Positions 1 through 5,467 of a DNA stretch of 11,858 nucleotides are shown piece by piece. The first letter of the stretch is position 1. Each line of letters opens with the position of its first letter. The notes beneath the pieces are model-generated. The model saw nothing but the letters and a program-made list of their open reading frames with translations. It made no database searches and was not told where the DNA came from. Location of the stretch: contig CAJMJN010000033.1 in NCBI GenBank assembly GCA_905213875.1, positions 1-11,858 of the forward strand, in the 5' to 3' direction. The position numbers and the translations under genes are program-made. Source of the stretch: an uncultured Clostridium sp. (GTDB lineage Bacteria > Bacillota > Clostridia > TANB77 > CAG-508).

Positions 1-23
1 AATTCATTTGAATATTTAGACAT
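1..23 (-). CDS. N-terminus of a probable IS3-family transposase OrfA (helix-turn-helix protein), partial
   Basis: Only eight codons are present: M-S-K-Y-S-N-E-F, starting at the ATG whose complement is at 21-23 and running off the left edge. The start is set by AAGGAGG at about 33-39 (minus strand), nine bases upstream. OrfA of the IS150/IS3 group typically begins this way and carries a helix-turn-helix that binds the IS ends. In this family OrfA is fused to the DDE-integrase OrfB by programmed frameshifting, but none of that is inside the window. With so few residues, another small protein cannot be excluded; the matching IS-like terminus immediately upstream is the main support. Confidence 0.55.
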
Positions 24-27
24 AAAA

Positions 28-71
28 TGAACCCTCCTTATTAAACTTTTTTGTCTAATAATTTGGGTTCA
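28..71 (-). promoter_or_regulatory. imperfect inverted repeat at the IS end that would hide the OrfA ribosome binding site
   Basis: The segment folds back on itself. TGAACCC at 28-34 pairs with GGGTTCA at 65-71, a 3x3 internal mismatch follows, then 38-46 pairs with 53-61 (nine pairs including one G-U in RNA), closing a loop of six. In minus-strand RNA the OrfA Shine-Dalgarno lies in the 3' arm. A transcript reading through from the RT operon could form this hairpin and block OrfA translation, while a promoter inside the end could produce a shorter unfolded RNA. Comparable protection against impinging transcription is known for elements such as IS10 and IS50. The regulatory role here is inference. 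Confidence 0.5.
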
Positions 72-90
72 CTTCAAATACTACTCTTTT

Positions 91-1047
91 TTATTTTAAA
101 TATAATTTATTTCCACATAAATTTTTATAGCATAATCGTGAGGAAACTAAGCTATTTAGTTTTATAAAACCATTTTTATATAAAAATTCTCGTTTTTTTA
201 ATCTTCTTTTTACAGTTCTATATTTTGCATAATTACCATATTTGTTTCTTCCAATGAAAATAAAATTGTCAGTATCTTTATAAATTCTAGTTTTGGAGTT
301 TAATGTTAATTTTTCTTTTGCTAAAAATTTTTTTAATTCTTCCAGGCAATATTTCAAATAATCTTTTGATTCGTGAAAAAGAAGAAAATCATCTTGATAT
401 CTTATTACACCTTTAATATGTAGATGTTCTTTTATAAAATGATCCATATCATTTAAATAGAAAATTGCTAAAACTTGGCTTGTCATATTACCAATACTTA
501 GACCCTCAGAGTCACTATCAATAACATTATAAACTATTTGTAGTGCTTTTTTATCTTTTATTCTTTTTTGGAGTTTTATCTTTAGAATTTCATGATCAAT
601 ACTGGCAAAAAATTTACTTATATCACATTTTAAAATATAATAGTGTTTATGTTTGTTTGAAAAATAATGGCGATATTTTTGATATAATTCTAATCCTTTT
701 CTCATGCCCATATCTTTTCTACTTGCAACATTAAAATCTAAAAGTACTGGTAAGATTGCAGGATATAAAATTTGACGAGCAATTAAATGATTAATTACTT
801 TATCAACCATTCCTTGGCTTACAATTCTACGTTCTTTAGGTTCGTAAATTGTAAATATATTATAAGGTCCAACAACATACTTTTCGTTTTTTAAAATGTT
901 GTAAATTCTATATATATAAATACATTTGTATTGTTTAAAAAATTCCACTTTTCTTTTATTTTTAGTATTTCTACAAACTTCTTTATAAGCACTTACAATA
1001 TTATCAAAATCATATATTGCTGGGTACAAATTTCCTTTTCGTTTCAT
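91..1047 (-). CDS. reverse transcriptase of the diversity-generating retroelement (DGR) type
   Basis: This 318-residue RNA-dependent DNA polymerase has an RT palm but no maturase or endonuclease domain. Visible motifs are R-x-I-V-S-Q-x-M at about 74-80, the first catalytic aspartate in KCDISKFF (D142), IGNMTSQ at 185-191, and the active-site box YQDD at 217-220. The G-N-x-x-S-Q form of motif 4 is typical of DGR enzymes; group II introns have a QGxxxSP form instead. The total length is also normal for DGR RTs. DGR enzymes copy a template repeat RNA with adenine-directed errors and use the cDNA to rewrite a variable repeat in a target gene. The start is chosen for AGAAAGG nine bases upstream. 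The gene lies 14 bp after the MutS-like gene, in one operon. No template repeat, variable repeat or Avd gene is visible nearby, and an IS end follows the stop codon. A DGR-related RT with another role, such as defence, remains possible. Confidence 0.82.
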   Translation of the reverse strand: MKRKGNLYPAIYDFDNIVSAYKEVCRNTKNKRKVEFFKQYKCIYIYRIYNILKNEKYVVGPYNIFTIYEPKERRIVSQGMVDKVINHLIARQILYPAILPVLLDFNVASRKDMGMRKGLELYQKYRHYFSNKHKHYYILKCDISKFFASIDHEILKIKLQKRIKDKKALQIVYNVIDSDSEGLSIGNMTSQVLAIFYLNDMDHFIKEHLHIKGVIRYQDDFLLFHESKDYLKYCLEELKKFLAKEKLTLNSKTRIYKDTDNFIFIGRNKYGNYAKYRTVKRRLKKREFLYKNGFIKLNSLVSSRLCYKNLCGNKLYLK

Positions 1048-1061
1048 AATAAAAAACCTTT

Positions 1062-1490
1062 CTAAATTAAATTTTTAAGATCATTTTGCAATTTTTGTAA
1101 AATAAAAAAAGATTCTTTAAAAGTAATTTCATCAAAATTAATGTTAAGAAGTTCTTCTACAATAGGAAGATTTGCAAAAGAAGAATTATTAATTGAACTA
1201 GAATTATTACTATATTGAGATAAATAAAAATTATCTTCATCAATAGACTCTATAATTTGAAAATTAATATTTTTTAATGATAGCAAATTACTATAATACG
1301 ATATTCGACTAGCAGGAAAACCACATTTAATAATATTTTTATTAAGGTCTGTTAATTTAAAATTAAATAAATCAGACAAAGTAAGAGCATCTTCATCTAA
1401 AGCAATATAAAAGATGCCACTTTTTAATAAATATAAAGTAGAAGAATCTTTATTTTTTAGTATTTTGTATAAGTTTGCTAATTTGCTCAC
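1062..1490 (-). CDS. small MutS-like protein (DGR accessory type, MSL)
   Basis: The protein has 142 residues if translation begins at the GTG at 1490, preceded by a strong AGAGGTGAT site. An upstream ATG at 1520 has no such site. Residues about 3-82 align by eye with domain I of MutS: L-Y-L-L-K-S-G-I-F-Y resembles the 'FYRMGDFYELF' strand, and K-C-G-F-P-A-S-R-I-S-Y-Y resembles 'AGIPYHAVENY'. After a Ser/Asn-rich linker (about 91-108), the last 30 residues resemble the extreme C-terminus of MutS (the 'LTPxEALxxLxxLK' pattern). The clamp, core and ATPase domains are absent. The mismatch-reading Phe-x-Glu motif reads F-Y-I, so the glutamate is lost. MutS-like (MSL) accessory genes have been described next to some DGR reverse transcriptases, which fits the adjoining RT. 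It probably helps cDNA transfer or heteroduplex handling, but that is inference. Confidence 0.7.
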   Translation of the reverse strand: MSKLANLYKILKNKDSSTLYLLKSGIFYIALDEDALTLSDLFNFKLTDLNKNIIKCGFPASRISYYSNLLSLKNINFQIIESIDEDNFYLSQYSNNSSSINNSSFANLPIVEELLNINFDEITFKESFFILQKLQNDLKNLI

Positions 1491-1547
1491 AATAATCACC
1501 TCTAAATTTGAATAAATCAAATATTTTTTTCTTATATTATAGTTGTA

Positions 1548-1576
1548 ATTATATTATATTGTAAACAAAAAGGCAA
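1548..1576 (-). promoter_or_regulatory. promoter for the MutS-like/RT operon
   Basis: On the minus strand, TTGCCT (complement at 1571-1576) and TATAAT (complement at 1548-1553) are separated by exactly 17 bp. The -10 box lies about 57 bp before the GTG start at 1490. The region lies between two divergent genes, with the opposite promoter immediately to the right. Confidence 0.6.
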
Positions 1577-1583
1577 GAAAACA

Positions 1584-1612
1584 TTGTCAATATTTTTGCA
1601 AAATGATATAAT
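1584..1612 (+). promoter_or_regulatory. promoter for the helical-protein gene at 1630, giving almost no leader
   Basis: TTGTCA (1584-1589) and TATAAT (1607-1612) are 17 bp apart. Transcription should begin near 1618-1620, which is within or just before the AGGAGG at 1618-1623. The 5' leader would then be only about ten bases, barely enough to hold the ribosome binding site. Confidence 0.65.
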
Positions 1613-1629
1613 AATTTAGGAGGTATAAA

Positions 1630-2049
1630 ATGGAAAATGAGATTATAAAAGATATAGAAATATGTTTATTAGAGCAATTTATAGAAATACTGCAAGATAT
1701 AGAAAAAAAGAAGAAAGTAAAAGAAATTAAAGACAAAATAGAAGTGGTGCAAAAAAGATTAAAAAAAGAAATTGAGTATATAGCAGAAAAGGATAATTTA
1801 TTTGAACTTGAGCAAATAGATAAAACATTAGATGAGAAGATTGAAAAATATAGTCAAATGTACTGCAATACACCAACATATATAATGTTAGAAAAAGAAA
1901 TAAGAAAAATGAAGAAAGAAATAGGAGTAACAGAAAAATTGGAAGATTTAGAAAATGCAATTTATGAAAAGTGTAATTTGGATTTAAAAGCAGCATACAA
2001 AATAGGTATGATAGAAACAATAAAAATAATAGCACTTGCAGATAAATAG
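1630..2049 (+). CDS. hypothetical helical (coiled-coil) protein, first of two related copies
   Basis: The product is 139 residues, not recognised as a named family. It is almost wholly Lys/Glu/Ile/Leu, predicted helical with coiled-coil character across about 5-55 and 85-110, with no signal peptide or membrane segment, so probably cytoplasmic. Its C-terminus (A-Y-K-I-G-M-I-E-T-I-K-I-I) resembles the C-terminus of the protein at 2768 (Y-Y-K-Q-G-I-K-D-G-I-N-L-I), suggesting a shared fold of the small Clostridia type with a terminal G-x-x-(D/E)-x-x-x-x-(I/L)-I helix. The start is fixed by AGGAGG six bases upstream and a close promoter. It converges on a small XRE-type gene that starts six bases after its stop. 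The pairing with an XRE protein recurs in the next module, so the two may act together. The function is unknown. Confidence 0.75.
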   Translation: MENEIIKDIEICLLEQFIEILQDIEKKKKVKEIKDKIEVVQKRLKKEIEYIAEKDNLFELEQIDKTLDEKIEKYSQMYCNTPTYIMLEKEIRKMKKEIGVTEKLEDLENAIYEKCNLDLKAAYKIGMIETIKIIALADK

Positions 2050-2058
2050 GTGCTATTA
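2027..2058 (-). terminator. terminator hairpin at the convergent gene junction
   Basis: TAATAGCAC (2027-2035) pairs with GTGCTATTA (2050-2058), nine perfect pairs around a 14-base loop. On the minus strand the stem is followed by TTTTTA, so it fits termination of the XRE gene at 2056-2298. It is embedded in the 3' end of the plus-strand gene and overlaps both stop codons. On the plus strand there is no clean T run after the stem. Confidence 0.5.
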
Positions 2059-2298
2059 ATCAAAATCTTTAAAACCATTAAAAAAATCAGTAATAGGTTT
2101 ATTAAAAACAATAGAAAATGCTAAAAGTTCAAAGTCTTTAACAGCTCGTTTGTTATGTTCAATAGAGTATATATCAGCTTTATATAAGTTTACTCCAAGT
2201 AAATCTAGTTTTTCGCAAAGTTCACGTTGAGAAAATTTTTTTTCTTTACGAAATTTTTTAAAATTTTCAGATATAATATTATATTTATTATTTAACAT
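2056..2298 (-). CDS. small XRE/Cro-type helix-turn-helix DNA-binding protein, copy 1
   Basis: This 80-residue protein consists of little more than one HTH_3 domain. The pattern S-Q-R-E-L-C-E-K-L (23-31), then L-L-G-V, then D-I-Y-S-I-E-H-N-K-R (42-51) is the five-helix XRE fold, with helices 2-3 around 23-48. There is no sensor domain. It is about half identical by eye to the protein at 2411-2668, including the L-D-L-L-G-V and V-K-D-F-E stretches. The start has AAAGGAG seven bases upstream. A weak promoter is possible (TTGCCA at 2354-2359 and TAAAAT at 2329-2334 on the minus strand, with an over-long 19 bp spacer). It is probably a transcriptional repressor of its own module; the target is not known. 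Confidence 0.8.
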   Translation of the reverse strand: MLNNKYNIISENFKKFRKEKKFSQRELCEKLDLLGVNLYKADIYSIEHNKRAVKDFELLAFSIVFNKPITDFFNGFKDFD

Positions 2299-2384
2299 GA
2301 TGAACTCCTTTAAACGTTATTTTAGATTATTTTACATTAAAAGCATATAATAGTGGCAAGATTATTATGTCGATAAAAGCAAAA

Positions 2385-2415
2385 AATAATTAAAAATGCT
2401 ATATTTTTAATTATT
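2385..2415 (-). terminator. AT-only terminator after XRE copy 2
   Basis: A perfect 13 bp inverted repeat (2385-2397 with 2403-2415) has the loop GCTAT and is followed on the minus strand by TTTTTT. The right arm begins within the last codons and includes the stop codon of the gene at 2411-2668. The stem contains no G-C pairs, so its strength relies on length and the U run. Confidence 0.55.
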
Positions 2416-2668
2416 CAAAAAAATCTTCATAATTTTCATATAATTGTTCTAAAGATATGTCAAGAACTTTACAAAAAGCAATAACTTCAAAATCTTTAAC
2501 TGTTTTCTTACCATGTTCTATTTCATATATATCTGAAATATACATTGTAACACCTAATAAATCAAGTTCTCTACATATAGCTGGTTGAGACAATTCTTTT
2601 AATCTACGATATTTTCTTAAATTTTTACCAATAATATTAAGATTTCCATTTAATGTTTTTACCTTCAT
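2411..2668 (-). CDS. small XRE/Cro-type helix-turn-helix DNA-binding protein, copy 2
   Basis: The product is 85 residues with a single XRE domain: N-G-N-L-N-I-I-G-K-N-L-R-K-Y-R near the start, S-Q-P-A-I-C-R-E-L at 28-36, and recognition region D-I-Y-E-I-E-H-G-K-K at 46-55. It is paralogous to the gene at 2056-2298. ATG at 2668 is supported by AGGAG seven bases upstream. It is divergent from the helical-protein gene at 2768, and a dyad at 2725-2743 lies between them, a classic arrangement for a repressor controlling itself and its partner. No ligand or dimerisation domain is visible apart from the acidic C-terminal tail. Confidence 0.82.
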   Translation of the reverse strand: MKVKTLNGNLNIIGKNLRKYRRLKELSQPAICRELDLLGVTMYISDIYEIEHGKKTVKDFEVIAFCKVLDISLEQLYENYEDFFE

Positions 2669-2724
2669 AATAAACTCCTATATTGATATATATTATGCAT
2701 TGTATAATAAAATTTATTCATTTC

Positions 2725-2743
2725 TTACAGGGTGAACCTGTAA
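2725..2743. promoter_or_regulatory. operator candidate TTACAGG-N5-CCTGTAA
   Basis: A perfect 7+7 bp dyad with a 5 bp centre lies in the 99 bp divergent region between XRE copy 2 and the gene at 2768. It is about 16 bp downstream of a TATAAT at 2703-2708 (plus strand), where bound repressor could block initiation or clearance. Its G+C content stands out from the surroundings. Binding by the neighbouring XRE protein is inferred from position only. No second copy was seen near XRE copy 1. Confidence 0.5.
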
Positions 2744-2767
2744 CAAGTGGTAAGGAAGGAGTTTTTT

Positions 2768-3049
2768 ATGTTAAAAAATGAAGAAATCGATGAATTGGTA
2801 ATAGAAAGGTTAAACCAAATTTACAAAAAATTATCAGAAAGTAAAGAAATTAAGAAAATAAAAGAAGAGGAAAATTTTGTTGGAAGAAAATTAGAAAAAG
2901 TACTAAAAGAAAGCAATAATCAATCTTTTAAGTATTATTGTGAATATGAAGAGATACAAAGCAAATATATGTCAAAACTAAATAAAGAATATTATAAACA
3001 AGGAATAAAAGATGGAATAAACTTAATTATAGAGGCTAAAAATGGATAA
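2768..3049 (+). CDS. hypothetical helical protein, second of two related copies
   Basis: The 93-residue product starts at the ATG at 2768, which has AGGAAGGAG six to seven bases upstream; the in-frame GTG at 2747 precedes that site and is not the start. It is Lys/Glu-rich, predicted helical throughout, cytoplasmic, with no recognised catalytic motif. Its C-terminal Y-Y-K-Q-G-I-K-D-G-I-N-L-I-I segment parallels that of the gene at 1630, as does its association with a small XRE gene, here divergent. The conserved tail is a pattern seen in many small uncharacterised Clostridia proteins. It is likely co-regulated with XRE copy 2 through the dyad at 2725-2743. Function unknown. Confidence 0.75.
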   Translation: MLKNEEIDELVIERLNQIYKKLSESKEIKKIKEEENFVGRKLEKVLKESNNQSFKYYCEYEEIQSKYMSKLNKEYYKQGIKDGINLIIEAKNG

Positions 3050-3117
3050 ATGAGATAATACAATGCCAAATATATATCAATATTGTAAATTTGTTTTAAT
3101 AAAAAAGCTCAAAACAC

Positions 3118-3146
3118 TTGACAAATAGATAAAAAAGGTGTAAAGT
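3118..3146 (+). promoter_or_regulatory. promoter of the ylxM-ffh operon
   Basis: A consensus TTGACA (3118-3123), a 17 bp spacer and TAAAGT (3141-3146) lie about 35 bp before the ylxM start. This is the only consensus-quality promoter seen before the housekeeping operon. Confidence 0.72.
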
Positions 3147-3181
3147 ATATTAGCATTACAAAAAAGAAAAGAGGTAATCAT

Positions 3182-3529
3182 ATGGAGAAAAATGTTAAGA
3201 TCAGTATATTATGCCAATTATATGGAAAATTATTGAGTGAAAAACAATTAGAATTCATAGATGATTACTACAACAATGATTTATCTTTATCAGAAATTGC
3301 AGAAAATCATGGCATTACGAGACAAGCTGTTAGGGATATGCTTAAAAAGGGGGAAAAGAAACTTTTCGAATACGAAGAAAAGCTATTATTTATGAAAAGG
3401 ATGTTAAATCAGGAGAAGAAAATAGAAGAAATTTTATTAGAACTAACAAAAATACAAAAAGATTATACAGATAATGAAGTAGCAAGTATTTTAGAAAATG
3501 TAAAAAAAGAATTAAATTGTTTAGTGTAA
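3182..3529 (+). CDS. ylxM: YlxM/p13-like signal recognition particle accessory protein
   Basis: This 115-residue cytoplasmic protein belongs to the UPF0122/YlxM family. The core pattern is L-L-S-E-K-Q-L-E-F-I-D-D-Y-Y, then L-S-L-S-E-I-A-E-x-x-G-I-T-R-Q-A-V-R-D, a sigma-70 region 4-like helix-turn-helix at about 18-60, followed by a helical tail (about 62-115). It lies 12 bp before ffh, as in most Firmicutes, and in streptococci YlxM is reported to bind SRP and stimulate its GTPase activity. The length is normal for the family. The start has AGAGGTAA seven bases upstream. The N-terminal DNA-binding-like fold may reflect RNA or protein binding rather than transcriptional control. Confidence 0.92.
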   Translation: MEKNVKISILCQLYGKLLSEKQLEFIDDYYNNDLSLSEIAENHGITRQAVRDMLKKGEKKLFEYEEKLLFMKRMLNQEKKIEEILLELTKIQKDYTDNEVASILENVKKELNCLV

Positions 3530-3541
3530 AGGAGAAAAATT

Positions 3542-4894
3542 ATGGCTTTTGAAGGATTATCTTCTAGATTACAAGAAATAACAAGAAAAATTAGAGGAAA
3601 AGCAAGAATAACAGAATCAGATTTAAAAGAAATGTTAAGAGAGGTTAAACTTGCACTTTTAGAAGCAGATGTAAACTACAAAATAGTAAAAGAATTTACA
3701 GAGACAATTAGAGAAAAAGCCCTTGGTCAAGATGTATTAAAATCATTAACACCAGGACAACAAGTAATTAAAATAGTAAAAGATGAATTAGTAGAACTAC
3801 TTGGGGGAACAGAAAGTAGAGTAAACTTTAGTCCAAATCCGCCAACAGTAATAATGTTAGTTGGATTACAAGGTTCTGGTAAAACAACAACAGCGGGAAA
3901 ACTTGCAAATCTATTTAGAAAACAAGGGAAAAAACCACTATTAGTTGCTTGTGACATTTATAGACCAGCAGCTATACAACAATTACAAGTAGTTGGTAAA
4001 CAACTAAATATACCAGTATATAGTAATGAAAATTCTAAAGATGTAGTACATATTGCAAAACAAGCTATGTCAGTTGCAATGTCAAAAATGAATGATGTAG
4101 TTATATTAGATACAGCAGGACGTTTACATATAGATGAAGCCTTAATGGATGAATTAAAAAATGTAAAAGCGGGTGTGAAGCCACATGAAATATTACTTGT
4201 AGTAGATGCTATGACAGGTCAAGACGCAGTAAATGTAGCAGAAAAATTTAATGAAGCTTTAGGAATAGACGGAGTAGTATTAACAAAATTAGATGGTGAT
4301 ACACGTGGTGGTAGTGCTTTATCAGTAAAGAAAATAACAGGAAAACCAATAAAATTTGCAGCAACAGGTGAAAAGTTAAGTGATATAGAAGTTTTTCATC
4401 CAGATAGAATGGCAAGCAGAATATTAGGAATGGGAGACATTTTATCTGTAATAGAAAAAGCAGAAGAAGCATTTGATGCAGAAGAGGCTGAAAAACTAGA
4501 AAAACAATTAAGAAAAAAAGAATTTGACTTAGACGATTACTTAGCGCAAATAAGACAAATCAAAAAAATGGGTTCATTTTCATCTTTATTAAAAATGATT
4601 CCAGGAATGAATCAATTAAAAGATGTCAAAATAGATGATAAAGAATTTGTAAAAATCGAAGCAATAATATGTTCAATGACAACTGCAGAAAAAAGAGATG
4701 TAAGAATTTTAAATGGAAGCAGAAGACAACGTATAGCACGAGGAAGTGGAACATCAGTACAAGAAATAAACAAATTTATAAAATCATTTGAAATGACACA
4801 AAAAATGATGAAACAAATGAAAAGCAACAAGGGTGGACTTAAGAAAATGATGAAAGGCATAGATGAAAACACATTAAAAAACTTTAAATTTTAA
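3542..4894 (+). CDS. ffh: signal recognition particle GTPase Ffh (SRP54)
   Basis: The 450-residue protein is the protein subunit of SRP, which binds the 4.5S/6S RNA and delivers ribosomes making membrane or secreted proteins to the receptor FtsY. Domain order is complete: N domain (about 1-90), G domain with P-loop GLQGSGKTT (108-116), DTAGR (190-194) and the guanine-specificity motif TKLD (248-251), then a Met-rich M domain (about 330-430). SRRQRIARGSGT at 393-404 is the RNA-binding helix region, and several Met residues line the signal-peptide groove (M380, M418, M422-M426). Length matches the family. Small departures from the usual SMT-x-x-E-R-x-x-P form are seen (C378, and no proline after the EKRD stretch), with no sign of inactivation. 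It follows ylxM closely and should be co-transcribed with it. Confidence 0.98.
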   Translation: MAFEGLSSRLQEITRKIRGKARITESDLKEMLREVKLALLEADVNYKIVKEFTETIREKALGQDVLKSLTPGQQVIKIVKDELVELLGGTESRVNFSPNPPTVIMLVGLQGSGKTTTAGKLANLFRKQGKKPLLVACDIYRPAAIQQLQVVGKQLNIPVYSNENSKDVVHIAKQAMSVAMSKMNDVVILDTAGRLHIDEALMDELKNVKAGVKPHEILLVVDAMTGQDAVNVAEKFNEALGIDGVVLTKLDGDTRGGSALSVKKITGKPIKFAATGEKLSDIEVFHPDRMASRILGMGDILSVIEKAEEAFDAEEAEKLEKQLRKKEFDLDDYLAQIRQIKKMGSFSSLLKMIPGMNQLKDVKIDDKEFVKIEAIICSMTTAEKRDVRILNGSRRQRIARGSGTSVQEINKFIKSFEMTQKMMKQMKSNKGGLKKMMKGIDENTLKNFKF

Positions 4895-4910
4895 TTAGTT
4901 ATTAACTTTG

Positions 4911-4934
4911 TTTGTTATATAAACATATAGCAAA
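4911..4934 (+). other. hairpin between ffh and rpsP, role unclear
   Basis: TTTGTTATAT (4911-4920) pairs with ATATAGCAAA (4925-4934) around an AAAC loop, ten pairs including one G-U. It is followed by A-rich rather than T-rich sequence, so it is not a standard terminator. It may be an mRNA processing or stabilising structure in the 79 bp gap, or chance in AT-rich DNA. Confidence 0.3.
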
Positions 4935-4973
4935 AAAATTATATATATAAAATATTTTCGGAGGTGAATTTAA

Positions 4974-5204
4974 ATGGTAAAAATTAGATTACAAAGACAA
5001 GGAAAGAAAAAAGCTCCATTTTATCATATTGTTGTAGCAGACTCTAGAAGTCCAAGAGATGGTAAAATAATCGAAAAAATAGGAACATATGATCCAATGA
5101 CAGAACCAGGAACAATAAACTTAGATAAAGCAAAAGTTGAACAATGGATCAAAAATGGTGCTAAACCTACTCCTACAGTTAAGGCTTTAATTGAAAAAGC
5201 ATAA
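4974..5204 (+). CDS. rpsP: 30S ribosomal protein S16
   Basis: This 76-residue protein has the S16 signature nearly intact: I-R-L-Q-R-Q-G-K-K-K-A-P-F-Y at the start, then V-V-A-D-S-R-S-P-R-D-G-K-I-I-E-K-I-G-T-Y-D-P. S16 binds 16S rRNA in the body of the small subunit and is needed for its assembly. The start is supported by GGAGGTGA eight bases upstream. The protein is slightly shorter than the roughly 80-90 residues common in Firmicutes because the basic tail is trimmed. It is followed 17 bp later by khpA. Confidence 0.98.
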   Translation: MVKIRLQRQGKKKAPFYHIVVADSRSPRDGKIIEKIGTYDPMTEPGTINLDKAKVEQWIKNGAKPTPTVKALIEKA

Positions 5205-5221
5205 TTGAAAGGAAGAAAGTC

Positions 5222-5452
5222 ATGGAAAAGTTTTTAGAAACAATGATTTTAAATTTAGTAGAAAATAAAGAAGCTGTTGAAATAAAAAGAGTAGACAACG
5301 AAAATTCTACAACATTTGAAGTTAAAGTAGCTAAAGAAGACATGGGAAGAGTAATTGGTAGACAAGGAAAACTTGCAAAATCAATTCGTACTATAATGAA
5401 ATCTGTAGCTACAAGAGAGCACAAAAAAGTGCAAATTGAATTTATAGGATAA
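5222..5452 (+). CDS. khpA: KH-domain RNA-binding protein KhpA (YlqC)
   Basis: A 76-residue single KH domain. The RNA-binding G-x-x-G loop is G-R-Q-G at 46-49 within M-G-R-V-I-G-R-Q-G-K, followed by the A-K-S-I-R-T-I-M-K helix. It fills the usual slot between rpsP and rimM. In pneumococci and related bacteria KhpA pairs with KhpB (Jag/EloR) and affects cell elongation and RNA metabolism. No khpB is in this window. Its stop is 15 bp before the rimM start. Confidence 0.95.
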   Translation: MEKFLETMILNLVENKEAVEIKRVDNENSTTFEVKVAKEDMGRVIGRQGKLAKSIRTIMKSVATREHKKVQIEFIG

Positions 5453-5467
5453 TTGGAGTATATTAAT

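Larger units (their letters stand above)
1..71 (-). mobile_element. left end of an IS3-family (IS150-like) insertion sequence, partial
   Basis: Read on the minus strand from 71 inward, the sequence starts TGAACCCAAATTATTAGACA. This fits the TG-start, C-rich, then TTAGACA layout of terminal repeats in the IS150 branch of the IS3 family. About 48 bp inside, after an AAGGAGG ribosome binding site, an ORF starts MSKYSNEF, which matches the usual beginning of IS3 OrfA proteins (M-S-K-Y-S-x-E-F). The outer end would therefore be base 71, with the body of the element lying left of the window. The end lies 20 bp downstream of the reverse transcriptase stop codon. The right end and the target duplication are not visible. 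The family call rests on pattern recognition of the terminus plus eight residues. Confidence 0.62.

Noticed and set aside
543..734. Plus-strand open frame of 63 codons inside the RT gene
   Set aside because: It lies antisense to strongly motif-supported RT codons and has no ribosome binding site; a shadow frame.
91..1047. RT as a retron or group II intron protein
   Set aside because: No msr/msd-like RNA region, no maturase or endonuclease domain, and motif 4 reads GNMTSQ rather than the QGxxxSP of introns.
1062..1520. MutS-like gene starting at ATG 1520
   Set aside because: The ATG has no ribosome binding site, whereas GTG 1490 has AGAGGTGAT at proper spacing, and homology to MutS begins just after it.
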